DNA of 64,000 nt from an uncultured Lentisphaeria bacterium (GTDB taxonomy: Bacteria; Verrucomicrobiota; Lentisphaeria; Victivallales; Victivallaceae). The notes under the pieces were generated by a model, which made no database searches, was not told where the DNA came from, and saw only the letters and a list, made by a program, of their open reading frames with translations. Shown here piece by piece: positions 49,891-58,821 of the stretch; position 1 is the stretch's first letter, and each line of letters starts with the position of its first letter. The stretch covers positions 1 through 64,000 of the forward strand of contig CAIPAT010000336.1 in the NCBI GenBank assembly GCA_903863035.1. Reading direction: 5' to 3'. The position numbers and the translations under genes were made by a program.

Positions 49891-52200
49891 TCATTCCTTT
49901 CCCCGATAAATCAAATAAGACGGTTTCCATAGCCCACCAACGTTATCATTATTTTCCACTTTTACGCATAGCAAGTTTTCCAAGCCAAACTTTACATGGG
50001 GGGTAATGTCCAATTCAAATGGTTTCTCCCAACTGTTTGGATCCTTTTTTACATCGTAATTGAATCTGCCGACTAGATGGCCATTGACCCAAACCTCGCA
50101 ACTTTCATCGACTGCGCCAAGATGAAGAAATACATGCTTTGAACTTTGTTCCGGAATATATACTTTTGTGCGGTACCACATGTTTTTATAAGCAGTGAAA
50201 CCTTGCATCTCCAGAGTTTTCCACGTCGATGCCTTGCTCCATTTCGTTACCTCAATGTCTTGAGCGGCATACCCCAGTCTTATCCCTTGCCCTTCTGGAT
50301 CAGGACGAACCAACCACATTTCCGATAAAGCCTGAGTATCGCCTTCAGGTTTGCCTTGCGAGGTCAATGACCAGACATTTTTTTCAATGCGGTCAAGTAG
50401 TTGCATGTTTACAGCATGGCGTGGCAGTTTTTCCCGCATTTCATGCAATTGTGTCCAAGCTTGCTTCCGCGCCGTCACAGTACTGTCAGGCGCGGCAAAC
50501 AGCGCAGCGCATTTTGACGAAGCGATGGCATACTCCAAACCTTGCCGCAAGAAGTCCACTTTAGCGGATGCTGAAGCATTGCCAACCACTTTAGTTGCTG
50601 CAGCGTCCAAATATTTCCGCCCCTGCTCCAGCGTTGCCGCAGGGAAAATTATATGTGCATAGGCGGCATAATGAAAACCGTGAAAATACCAGCGCCGCAC
50701 CGACTTTTCGTAGATGCTATTGATTTTTCCCGTATTGCGTTGCAAATAATCACGCCAGAATTCCATATATGTGGCAATTTCCGGAGCAGCAGCCCCAAAA
50801 CTGGAAGTGTATTCCGCCACCAGACTTGCCGGATTGGCATCCGAATTAGCGCACAGTCTTGCCATGACGTAATAATCCAGACCACGAGCCGCCCACATCA
50901 TTCCCGGACCATCGATTACAACCCCAATACACCCAAGATTACGCAATGACTTGAATTCCGAGGCATACTGATCATACCAAACCTCAGGCATACAGTAACC
51001 ACCAATGAAATTGTTAGTCCGAAGATAAAGCGTAGCGCCGGACGCTTGCCATGCGTTATATTCGCCTTGTAACCATTGATTGTATTCCGGACGGCGCGGG
51101 AACGGAATATCTGGGACTATCCCCACATAGCAATAGGCATTCAGTTTAGTTTTCCGAGGCGCATAAAAATAACTCTGATAGGCATAAAATGAAACTTTGG
51201 CATCCGGAACGAACTTGGCTGCCTTCTCCTGAACTTTCCGGTAAAAGGCGGCATAACGTTCACCAACATTGCGGTAGAGTTGATAACGTGCAGTCGGTCC
51301 GCGCTTATCGGGTCCGTCAAGCGCCAAACAACTAATACAGCAGCAACGGTCAGTCGTATCGTTCTCTTTAACATTGAGCGCCAAACTGATAGTCGGAGAC
51401 TTACTTTGCAACGTTTGCCAGTTTTTAACAATCTGATCTTGAAAAGCATCATTACTGACACACATTGCAGCGTAAGCACGAACGCTACGCTTGCCATTAT
51501 TCAGCATGGCAAACCAATCAGGATGCTCCTTGCCGTAAAGCTCTGCCCATTTGGAAAATGCGTGTCCGTTTGTTCCGGCATGACGGATGAACCCGGCTCC
51601 GGACATATGCATTACACGTCGTCCCCAACGGTATGCTTCCGTATCTTTTTCCAGTTGACTGGCGCGGGCAAACTGTAAAGATGGCGGATATGCGCCGTCA
51701 AACTCCGAATTCAAGTTGATATATGCCGCAGCCGGAATGTACTCGCCGGTAATGCCCGGCCAAAGCCATTTTACTCCTAGTGCATGATTCAAATAATGGT
51801 AGACTCCGAACAGCGTTCCGGCAGCAGTGTCAACATTTGTTTCCGGACCGTTGCCATCTTTACCAATGATATAAAGAAAATTGTCATGATATTGCAAGGT
51901 GAAAAAATCAGGAGCCTTTTTGGAAATATCCAATTCGTGTTTTTGTGCCATTAATGTGTTTCCCAAGCAAAATCCTCCGAGAATTGTTGTCGTAACTCGA
52001 TTCTCTGTAATTATTGGCAATTTTATTCCGGCAACTTTCTCAACATAGTTTTGGAGTTCCATCGCCGCAGTCTGTTCCACCGAATTAGGATATTCCGGAA
52101 TAACTATTGCACTGGTATCCATCCGCGTCAATTGAAACGCTGAACTGAAACCGGGGATGAAGCAGAGCATCATCACAACGAGGTAAAAAAAAACATTCAT
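49891..52200 (-). CDS. Secreted DUF4838 glycan-active protein
   Basis: A 769-residue exported protein with a signal peptide (residues 1-21, ending PGFSSA). Residues about 25-150 resemble the alpha-glucuronidase/GH20 N-terminal domain (AAMELQNYVEKVAGIKLPII). The centre matches DUF4838 (SLALNVKENDTTDRCCCISC, LYLRTNNFIGGYC, GVVIDGPGMMWAARGLDYYVMARL). The C-terminal 130 residues look like a galactose-binding/jelly-roll domain (VWVNGHLVGRF). DUF4838 is a glycoside-hydrolase-like family of PVC and Bacteroidota, and the reaction is unsettled. It heads the catabolic part of the operon, 30 bp after the pseudopilin. Confidence 0.82.
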   Translation of the reverse strand: MNVFFYLVVMMLCFIPGFSSAFQLTRMDTSAIVIPEYPNSVEQTAAMELQNYVEKVAGIKLPIITENRVTTTILGGFCLGNTLMAQKHELDISKKAPDFFTLQYHDNFLYIIGKDGNGPETNVDTAAGTLFGVYHYLNHALGVKWLWPGITGEYIPAAAYINLNSEFDGAYPPSLQFARASQLEKDTEAYRWGRRVMHMSGAGFIRHAGTNGHAFSKWAELYGKEHPDWFAMLNNGKRSVRAYAAMCVSNDAFQDQIVKNWQTLQSKSPTISLALNVKENDTTDRCCCISCLALDGPDKRGPTARYQLYRNVGERYAAFYRKVQEKAAKFVPDAKVSFYAYQSYFYAPRKTKLNAYCYVGIVPDIPFPRRPEYNQWLQGEYNAWQASGATLYLRTNNFIGGYCMPEVWYDQYASEFKSLRNLGCIGVVIDGPGMMWAARGLDYYVMARLCANSDANPASLVAEYTSSFGAAAPEIATYMEFWRDYLQRNTGKINSIYEKSVRRWYFHGFHYAAYAHIIFPAATLEQGRKYLDAAATKVVGNASASAKVDFLRQGLEYAIASSKCAALFAAPDSTVTARKQAWTQLHEMREKLPRHAVNMQLLDRIEKNVWSLTSQGKPEGDTQALSEMWLVRPDPEGQGIRLGYAAQDIEVTKWSKASTWKTLEMQGFTAYKNMWYRTKVYIPEQSSKHVFLHLGAVDESCEVWVNGHLVGRFNYDVKKDPNSWEKPFELDITPHVKFGLENLLCVKVENNDNVGGLWKPSYLIYRGKE

Positions 52201-52230
52201 TTAAACTTTCCTGTATTTGTTTATCATCTG

Positions 52231-52908
52231 TCAATAGTTGACGTAAAGTCTTACGATATCATATTTTTCACGCCAAATATATGAATTTACGGAAGCCACA
52301 TTCATATCTAAAAAAAGAACATTCGTCATGACGCCATGGCGCATTATTCTTGGAGTGTAAGGTTCATAGCAGACATCATACTCGCTGAAATACGGATAGT
52401 TGGAATCGGCGCGATAATAATCAAGTATAAGCGGACGTGCGCTTGGCTTCTTTATGTGAGTGAGCTTTCTGTACTTAGATTTTTCCACATCGACCAATTG
52501 GCTACGGATAAAGACATTGTAAGCATAGTTGAGTCCCGTGCCAGAGATAGAACTGGTGATCTTGAAGTCAGTTTGTACCTCCTGTGGGCAAACAAAAGCT
52601 TTGTTTCGGAGGTTATAGCTATTGCTCGGATCGTTAAGATAAGTTCGCAGATAACTATACCACCATATTGTTCCAGTCGATTGTTCCCGGCAAGGCGGTA
52701 GATAATCACTGTTGTCGTTGATGTAGAATACCACGCAATTACCCAGTTGCTTCAAATTGCTGATGCATCTTATTGTTTTTGCTTTGTCGCGCGCCTTGTT
52801 CAGCGTCGGAAGCAACATTGAAGCTAGGATTGCGATGATCGCTATCACAACAAGGAGTTCTATGAGTGTAAAAATTAACATATTGCAGTTTTTATTCTTT
52901 GTTTTCAT
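52231..52908 (-). CDS. Pseudopilin with prepilin cleavage/methylation motif
   Basis: A 225-residue protein. [20 protein letters not shown] is the prepilin peptidase signal and stalk, followed by [26 protein letters not shown], common to PVC pseudopilins. The C-terminal H-X9-DG motif is altered to [15 protein letters not shown], with DM in place of DG. It is the first gene of the minus-strand sugar operon, the counterpart of the pseudopilin at 18922-19719. Confidence 0.88.
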   Translation of the reverse strand: MKTKNKNCNMLIFTLIELLVVIAIIAILASMLLPTLNKARDKAKTIRCISNLKQLGNCVVFYINDNSDYLPPCREQSTGTIWWYSYLRTYLNDPSNSYNLRNKAFVCPQEVQTDFKITSSISGTGLNYAYNVFIRSQLVDVEKSKYRKLTHIKKPSARPLILDYYRADSNYPYFSEYDVCYEPYTPRIMRHGVMTNVLFLDMNVASVNSYIWREKYDIVRLYVNY

Positions 52909-53076
52909 TTTTTATCCTATAATTAAATCAGTTATAAGGTTAATTGGTTCTTTAATAAATCTAACAAATCACTTATTTTTATCAAACTCCTTCAATTTTT
53001 CTTTTCATAATGCCTCCTTGGGCTATATTGAAGACACAACTTTTGTTATGTAATTATTATATACTCGCAATAGATA

Positions 53077-53475
53077 GAATAAAATGGGTAAAAAAGGTTT
53101 TTTTTTAACAAAAGCGACGATTCGTAATTTAAATTAGACCTAAACATCGATCTGCTTAATTCTTATCGCTTTGCCGAGTACAGTATCATAACTTGAATTC
53201 CCGTGAAGATGTAACTATGTCCTGACATAACCACTTGAAAATAAACCAACAATCAATAAAAGGTGAGTTGCTTTTTATCAAAAGCATAGTTAAATTTATT
53301 TGAAAAGTAACTATTGAGTAAAAAAATCATATGGCAAGCCTTACGCATCACCGCAACAAGAAGACCGGCGTAACTTATGTCTATTCAGTTGAAAGCTATG
53401 GGATGGCTGTGAAATAAATGGGCAAAGAGGTCTAATTTTTAACAAAAGCAACGATTATGCAATTTAAATTTAAAC
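53077..53475. repeat. Imperfect direct duplication of the AraC 5' region
   Basis: 53077-53140 and 53411-53475 share the order ATAAA(A)TGGG, AAA(A/G)AGG, TTTTTAACAAAAGC, ACGATT and AATTTAAATT; the second copy includes the start of the AraC gene. A weaker relative, TTTTTATCAAAAGC, lies near 53271. About 270 bp including an IS1634-like remnant separate the two main copies. The rest of the gap 52909-53456 is AT-rich without genes. Confidence 0.6.
53331..53417 (+). pseudogene. N-terminal remnant of an IS1634-like transposase
   Basis: The frame from ATG 53331 reads MASLTHHRNKKTGVTYVYSV then ESY, the characteristic N-terminus of IS1634-type transposases, for about 23 residues. It then diverges to GMAVK and stops at 53415-53417, so more than 95 percent of the gene is missing. 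The remnant lies within the duplicated AraC upstream region. Confidence 0.6.
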
Positions 53476-54323
53476 CAGGGCATGATTTCACTATTGATCA
53501 TCGTTCATTTAACGATTTGAGCGCCGATCCCATTTTGCCGGAAAAAATTCATGTTTTCCGTCGTAATGAACCCAATCATGGAAATTTTCAGATCAACTCG
53601 AACATTGATACGCAATTTATTCTCTGGGTCTGCTTGAAAGGTTGTGGCTGCTTATTGATAGACAACATCACCTATATCTTAAAAGAAAATGATGTAATCA
53701 TCACTTTTCCCGGACAGCCGCACCTTCGCCTGCCGCTGAATGACGAGAAAGTGGATTGGCTGCTGATTCGCTTTGTCACCACACCACCGGACTGGTTCAA
53801 CATGTTTCGCTGTAAAATATTGCGGATGTCAGCCAAATCAATTCGTTTTTTACAGGAGTTTGGCAATGCCTATTTGGAAGCCGTACAGACACCAATGCCA
53901 AATATTGCTATTGAATGCTGTTGCTGGTTAGGGTTGCTGCTCAATTCATTGCGACAGTCACAAACTCTTGATGAGCAGGTATTTCGTCTGGCTACACAAG
54001 GAACCGATTATGTCCGGCAGGCATGTCAGTTAATCATGTCTCCGCAATTTGTCGGCAAGCCGTTCAAAGCTATAGCTCAGCACCTGCAAGTTTCGCCTAG
54101 TCACTTGCGTGCCGTTTTCAAGCAGACTACCGGAACAACCCCGGGAAGCTTCATCATCAAAAACCGTATATTCTCCATTCAACATTTGTTACTACATTCG
54201 ACATTAAATATTACTCATATTGCTGAAAAAAGCGGATTCGACAGTATTTATACGTTATCAAGATTTTTCCGTAAACAGTGTGGTGTTTCTCCACGACAAT
54301 ATCGCAACCAACACAAAGTTTGA
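53457..54323 (+). CDS. AraC family transcriptional regulator
   Basis: A 288-residue regulator. Residues 1-150 resemble a cupin effector domain (VWCLKGCGCLLIDNITYILKENDVI in outline); the C-terminus has two helix-turn-helix motifs (FKAIAQHLQVSPSHLRAVFKQTTG and ITHIAEKSGFDSIYTLSRFFRKQ) ending GVSPRQYRNQ. It is divergent from the pseudopilin/DUF4838 operon and likely activates it. Its base composition is clearly more AT-rich than genes after 54676. No good ribosome binding site precedes ATG 53457. Confidence 0.9.
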   Translation: MQFKFKPGHDFTIDHRSFNDLSADPILPEKIHVFRRNEPNHGNFQINSNIDTQFILWVCLKGCGCLLIDNITYILKENDVIITFPGQPHLRLPLNDEKVDWLLIRFVTTPPDWFNMFRCKILRMSAKSIRFLQEFGNAYLEAVQTPMPNIAIECCCWLGLLLNSLRQSQTLDEQVFRLATQGTDYVRQACQLIMSPQFVGKPFKAIAQHLQVSPSHLRAVFKQTTGTTPGSFIIKNRIFSIQHLLLHSTLNITHIAEKSGFDSIYTLSRFFRKQCGVSPRQYRNQHKV

Positions 54324-54675
54324 TTTGTTCTCATTCAGGGCAAAACTACCACCGGCTTAACCGGTGAGATTCAAATACCTTCAGATGCAAGTGATCTAGA
54401 ATCTGCTGTGCTATAGTAAAGCATGGTTCGCCAACCACGTTACCAACTAACACAGGATGTTAAAATGACGTGGGGCTACCGGTAATATGCCCTTCTGGCA
54501 GCCTGTCGGACTTATATCATCTACTGCGGTTTAAGATAAAGTCAAATCTATGCCGAACAAACCACATAGGCATATTATCTTTAACGGCTTTGCCCGGCTT
54601 CAAATTATTTTGGTTCTCTACTGGAAATAAAATTATTTTAAGTCATATTATTTCCTGAATATCAGGAGTTTTTCT
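54324..54675. other. Gap after AraC; one hairpin, no supported gene
   Basis: Contains the hairpin CACCGG-CTTAA-CCGGTG (54350-54366), which recalls hairpins at the ends of IS200/IS605 elements but has no transposase beside it and is also possible as a terminator stem. An open frame at 54470-54658 has no ribosome binding site and is not called. Confidence 0.45.
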
Positions 54676-56499
54676 ATGGAATCACCGGACGCGCAAAAGG
54701 CGGCGGAAAATAAAGCGACAGGCGTTAACGCTTTTTCGTTGAAGGGTTTTTGCTCATGGCGGAATTTTGCCATGCTCTTTCTGGTCTGCGGATTGTCACT
54801 ATGGATCAATCTGCGCGGCATTACAACCGGGCTGCCTTCGGCTGAACGGCTTGAGGTGTCGCTCGGCGGCGCGGCCGTCATGGAGAAAAAGCTGCCGGAG
54901 ATAAGGGCGGCGGTTACGGCCGGTCTCGGCAATCGTTCGGAATTCCTGGAAAAGAACAATCCCGACAATTTCCGGCAGCTGGCGTATTTTTCTCCATATT
55001 TCGATCAGCTCAGGACATTCAATCCGGATGAGTTTTATACTTTTAAGTCGCTGCGGAATATGGCTGAAAAGAAGACTATCAATCCCGGCAGTTATATTTA
55101 CGGCCCGTTCTACTTTTATCAGATCGGGGCTTCGCTGGCGGCGGGCCGGGCAACCGGTATTATCGGCCCGGTAAAAGATTCTTTTTATTATCTGTCCCAT
55201 CCGGAAGAATTCGCACGGTTTTTCCTGTGCGGCAGGCTTTTCACCGTGCTGATGGCCACGCTGGCGGTGGCGGTGACATTCCTGATCGGCTACCGTATCG
55301 GCAGGCTGCCGCTGGCGGCATTTGCCGCTTTGCTGCTGGCATTTATCCCGCTGTTTTCACTGGCGTCGAAATTTATCAAACCCGACAGTGTTACTGTGTT
55401 CTGGACTTCTCTGGTTATCCTTTTTGCCGTTCCGGTGCTGGTGCGGTCCAACTGGATTTATTATATCCTGAGCGGCATCTGTATCGGTCTGTCCGCCGGA
55501 TGCAAATATCCGGCGGCAGTTAACGCCTCTTACCTGATCATGTTTCATCTCCTGCGCCGCTACCCGGAAATCAGGAATGAGCAAAAATGGGTTGTACGCG
55601 ATGATTTAAAACTAGTCACTGCAGGAGGAATTTCCATTGCCGCTTTTCTTTTGAGCTGCCCTGCGTTAATCCTGGACTGGACTACATTCCGGGGAGATTT
55701 CCAGTGGGCTCAAGGCGCGGCCCGGACGGGCGATATTTTCGTAAATATGTTTGAGTCGATGGTGAGTTACAGTTATGATGCGTTGTTTTATACAGTGGGG
55801 ATCCCTGGTTTTATCGTAATCGCCGGCGGACTGATTCTGTGCATCTGCAAACCCGGCAAAATCTGGATCGGGATGTTTCCGGGAATATTGCTTTTTCTAT
55901 TTGTTGCCAGCAAGGGCGCGGATACGTCGGATGCGTACCTGCTGCCGGCGTACATTCCATTATGTCTGATGGCGGGCCGGTTTGTCTTTTATCCGAAAAA
56001 CCTGGTATTCTCCTCGACGGCGGCTGTTTTAGTTATTATCGGCACTTTCAGTTACTCGCTGGCTTACGCCAATATCGCCAGCGCGGAGAATGTCCGCACA
56101 ACTGCGGCAAAGTGGATCAACCGCAATATTCCTGCCGGCAGTGTGATCGGCAGCTCGCTTTATCCGGTAAGTTATCGCGTGGCAATGGTCAGCCCGGAAA
56201 AATACCGTTTGGTTAATTCTCAGATTGACGGACAGAAAATTTTTGAACAGGCAGATTATTACGTTCAAAGTTCATTCGACTGGAGCAGTCAAAGCTGTCC
56301 GCGACGCTTTATTTATGGAGAGGAAGCGGCGATTGCTCCGTGGTCAGTGAAGGTAATTGATTTTGAAAATGTGCCGCGGGCTTTTTTCGGCTTGCTGCCG
56401 CTCAAGCGGAATCACCGGATGAATCATTATTTTGAAGTGGTAGCTCCGGTAATCTCTATCTATAAAAATACAAATACGGCCAAACCGGAGGGAAAGTAA
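54676..56499 (+). CDS. Membrane glycosyltransferase (PMT/ArnT-like)
   Basis: A 607-residue polytopic protein with about ten hydrophobic segments. The first (about residues 32-50) is followed by a large external loop (about 55-175) with an FNPDEFYTFK motif whose acidic residues fit the GT-C catalytic site; KFIKPDSVTVFW follows another helix, and SKGADTSDAYLLPAYIPL lies near the end. Such enzymes move sugars from polyprenyl-phosphate carriers to lipids, glycans or proteins. The downstream methyltransferase-GT2 gene starts immediately after the stop codon, so all three genes to 58666 likely form one operon. Confidence 0.82.
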   Translation: MESPDAQKAAENKATGVNAFSLKGFCSWRNFAMLFLVCGLSLWINLRGITTGLPSAERLEVSLGGAAVMEKKLPEIRAAVTAGLGNRSEFLEKNNPDNFRQLAYFSPYFDQLRTFNPDEFYTFKSLRNMAEKKTINPGSYIYGPFYFYQIGASLAAGRATGIIGPVKDSFYYLSHPEEFARFFLCGRLFTVLMATLAVAVTFLIGYRIGRLPLAAFAALLLAFIPLFSLASKFIKPDSVTVFWTSLVILFAVPVLVRSNWIYYILSGICIGLSAGCKYPAAVNASYLIMFHLLRRYPEIRNEQKWVVRDDLKLVTAGGISIAAFLLSCPALILDWTTFRGDFQWAQGAARTGDIFVNMFESMVSYSYDALFYTVGIPGFIVIAGGLILCICKPGKIWIGMFPGILLFLFVASKGADTSDAYLLPAYIPLCLMAGRFVFYPKNLVFSSTAAVLVIIGTFSYSLAYANIASAENVRTTAAKWINRNIPAGSVIGSSLYPVSYRVAMVSPEKYRLVNSQIDGQKIFEQADYYVQSSFDWSSQSCPRRFIYGEEAAIAPWSVKVIDFENVPRAFFGLLPLKRNHRMNHYFEVVAPVISIYKNTNTAKPEGK

Positions 56500-57927
56500 A
56501 TGATAAATTATACATCACTTGATGACTTGCGCAAAGCGATCCGCGATAAAAAGGACGCGATTGCCGCCAAACGCGACCAGCGGATAAAAAGCAACCCTTA
56601 CTACTATGGACGGCTGCTCAATTCATTGAAATATATTGTGCCGCCCGGCGCAAAAGTATTAAATATCGGTTGCGGTACCGGCTATATTCTCAACCGGCTG
56701 CAGCCGGGACTCGGCATCGGCGTGGAGGCTTCCGCCGCCCATATTGAAATTGCCGGAAAAAATTACCCGGATTATCAATTTTTCGATCAGGAGCTTGAAA
56801 ATATTCAGGTCGAAGGAATTTTCGATTATATTGTGATTTGCGACATTGAAGATATTGTTGATGTTAAATCCCTGCTGGATTCAATCCGGAAAAACTGCGG
56901 ACGCCATACGCGGATAGTGATCAGTTACTATAACTACCTCTGGCAGCCGCTGGTGGGACTGGCGGAAAAAATGCATTTGCGTATCCGCCAGAAGGTGCAC
57001 AACTGGTTTGCTCCAAGCGATATGGAAAACCTGCTGGTTCACTCCGACTATGATCTGGTAAATACCAAGATGCTGATCCTTTTCCCGTATTACATTCCGC
57101 TGGTTTCCTGGTTTCTGGAGCGCTTTCTGGCCAGACTGCCGTTCTTTCGCATTTTCAGCATGAGCCGGCTGGCGGTAGCCAGAATGAATATGCCGGAGCA
57201 CAAAGATTTGAGCGTTTCGATTGTCATTCCATGTCGTAATGAGGCGGGGAATATCCAGAATGCGGTTGAACGTATTCCCAGGCTCGGCGGTCATACCGAG
57301 ATTATCTTCTGCGATGACAAGTCCACTGACGGGACTGCGGACAATGTCCGGGAGATGATGCGGAAATATCCGGAAAAAGATATTAAGCTGGTAGACGGGC
57401 CGGGAATATGCAAAGCCGATAATGTCTGGACCGGTTTTGACAACGCCTCCGGCGATATCATGCTGATCCTGGACGCGGACCTGACGGTGATTCCGGAAGA
57501 GCTTCCCTATTTTTACGAGGCGATTGCCAAAGGGCGCGGCGAATTCATTAACGGTTCGCGGCTGGTCTATCCGATGCACGAAGAAGCGATGCGGATTCTC
57601 AATATCGCAGGCAACAAGTTCTTCTCGATCCTGTTCTCCTATATTCTGGATAATCCGGTCAAGGATACTCTGTGCGGCACTAAAGTAGTCTGGCGCGAGG
57701 ATTTTGAGAATATCAAAAAGTTGCGCGGAGCATGGGGCATCAAAGACCGCTGGGGCGATTACGAAATGATTTTCGGCGCGGCCAAAAATCACCTGAAAAT
57801 CATTGATCTGCCGGTACATTATATGGAGCGCACTTATGGTGAAACGAAAATGACCAACCGCATGAAAAACGGCTGGATCATGCTCCGGATGTGCATGGTC
57901 TCCCTGCTCAAAATCAAATTTCATTAA
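56500..57927 (+). CDS. Methyltransferase-GT2 glycosyltransferase fusion
   Basis: A 475-residue protein of two enzyme domains. Residues about 30-200 form a class I SAM-dependent methyltransferase (VLNIGCGTGYIL, with VICDIEDIVD further on). Residues about 237-470 form a GT2 transferase of the dolichol-phosphate-mannose-synthase type: VSIVIPCRNEAGN, FCDDKSTDGT and the metal-binding DAD at 325-327. It could make polyprenyl-phosphate sugars used by the preceding membrane transferase. The ATG follows directly on the upstream stop; the next gene starts 13 bp later. Confidence 0.85.
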   Translation: MINYTSLDDLRKAIRDKKDAIAAKRDQRIKSNPYYYGRLLNSLKYIVPPGAKVLNIGCGTGYILNRLQPGLGIGVEASAAHIEIAGKNYPDYQFFDQELENIQVEGIFDYIVICDIEDIVDVKSLLDSIRKNCGRHTRIVISYYNYLWQPLVGLAEKMHLRIRQKVHNWFAPSDMENLLVHSDYDLVNTKMLILFPYYIPLVSWFLERFLARLPFFRIFSMSRLAVARMNMPEHKDLSVSIVIPCRNEAGNIQNAVERIPRLGGHTEIIFCDDKSTDGTADNVREMMRKYPEKDIKLVDGPGICKADNVWTGFDNASGDIMLILDADLTVIPEELPYFYEAIAKGRGEFINGSRLVYPMHEEAMRILNIAGNKFFSILFSYILDNPVKDTLCGTKVVWREDFENIKKLRGAWGIKDRWGDYEMIFGAAKNHLKIIDLPVHYMERTYGETKMTNRMKNGWIMLRMCMVSLLKIKFH

Positions 57928-57940
57928 GCTCTGGATCACA

Positions 57941-58666
57941 ATGGACAAACGTCTGGAAAACGAAATCGAACACGGCCGGTTCTTAAAAGAGCATGGCGCC
58001 GCGGATGTCTGGAACTGGACTTCACCGGCAGGCAAAATCCGCTGGCAGCGCCGGATTGAAATGTTGACCGCGCATATCCGTCCGGAAATGCAAGTGCTGG
58101 AGCTTGGTTGCGGTACCGGCCTTTTTACTGCCGGAATCGCCGCTTCCGGCGCCGCCGTCACCGCGATAGATATCTCCCCGGATCTGCTGAAAGAGGCCGC
58201 GGAAAAGGTCAAGGCCGGCAACGTTTCGTTCCAGCGTGAAAATGCTTATGACATGTCTTTTGCCGACGCCAGTTTTGACTCGGTTGTCGGCAGTTCCGTG
58301 CTGCATCATCTTGAACTGGATATGGCCTTGAAGGAAATTTACCGGGTGCTGAAAGACGGCGGAACCGCCAGTTTCACCGAACCCAATATGCTGAACCCGC
58401 AGATCGCGCTGCAAAAAAATATCCCCTGGCTGAAACGCAGGCTGGGCGATTCGCCCGATGAAACCGCTTTTTTCGCCTGGCAGCTGAAAAGGGAACTGAA
58501 AGAGTACGGATTCAAAGATATTGTCGTGACTCCGTTCGATTTTCTGCACCCAGGCATTCCGGCGGCATTGATACCAGTCTTCAAACCGTTATGCGATTGC
58601 GCCGAGAAAATCCCGCTGCTGCGGGCGATTGCCGGTTCACTTTATATCAAATGCAAGAAACCGTAG
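57941..58666 (+). CDS. Class I SAM-dependent methyltransferase
   Basis: A 241-residue methyltransferase. Motif I is VLELGCGTGLFTAG, followed by VTAIDISPDLL, FADASFDSVVGSSVLHHL and the C-terminal QLKRELKEYGFKDI. It belongs to the UbiE/methyltransferase-11 type. The target is unknown; operon context suggests a sugar, lipid or quinone-like acceptor in surface glycan synthesis. Confidence 0.88.
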   Translation: MDKRLENEIEHGRFLKEHGAADVWNWTSPAGKIRWQRRIEMLTAHIRPEMQVLELGCGTGLFTAGIAASGAAVTAIDISPDLLKEAAEKVKAGNVSFQRENAYDMSFADASFDSVVGSSVLHHLELDMALKEIYRVLKDGGTASFTEPNMLNPQIALQKNIPWLKRRLGDSPDETAFFAWQLKRELKEYGFKDIVVTPFDFLHPGIPAALIPVFKPLCDCAEKIPLLRAIAGSLYIKCKKP

Positions 58667-58696
58667 CGAACGAGTTTTGCGGTTTTCCGCGGATGG

Positions 58697-58740
58697 ATCC
58701 CGCATTGCGGGATAGGGAACGGTTGTCACAGAGGACAACC
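58697..58740. repeat. Pair of hairpins related to 11799 and 43842
   Basis: ATCCCGC-ATT-GCGGGAT at 58697-58713 and GGTTGTC-ACAGAG-GACAACC at 58721-58740. The second differs from 11799-11818 by a compensatory stem change with an identical loop. The pair lies in the 155-bp gap between the methyltransferase and tex genes, which are convergent; neither hairpin has a T-run. Confidence 0.6.
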
Positions 58741-58821
58741 ATCCCAAAGTGGATAAAACCTGCACCCGTGCTTCCAAATTTGAACAGCAGAAACATCAAT
58801 TCATAAAAACTCCGGAACGGT

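Noticed and set aside
54350-54366. IS200/IS605 end
   Set aside because: The CACCGG/CCGGTG hairpin resembles such ends, but there is no transposase or second end nearby, so it is listed only as a hairpin.
56881-58221. A 446-codon open frame on the minus strand
   Set aside because: It lies wholly antisense to the methyltransferase-GT2 fusion and the next methyltransferase, whose motifs are clear. The frame is open only because of their codon pattern, and the product shows no recognisable domain.
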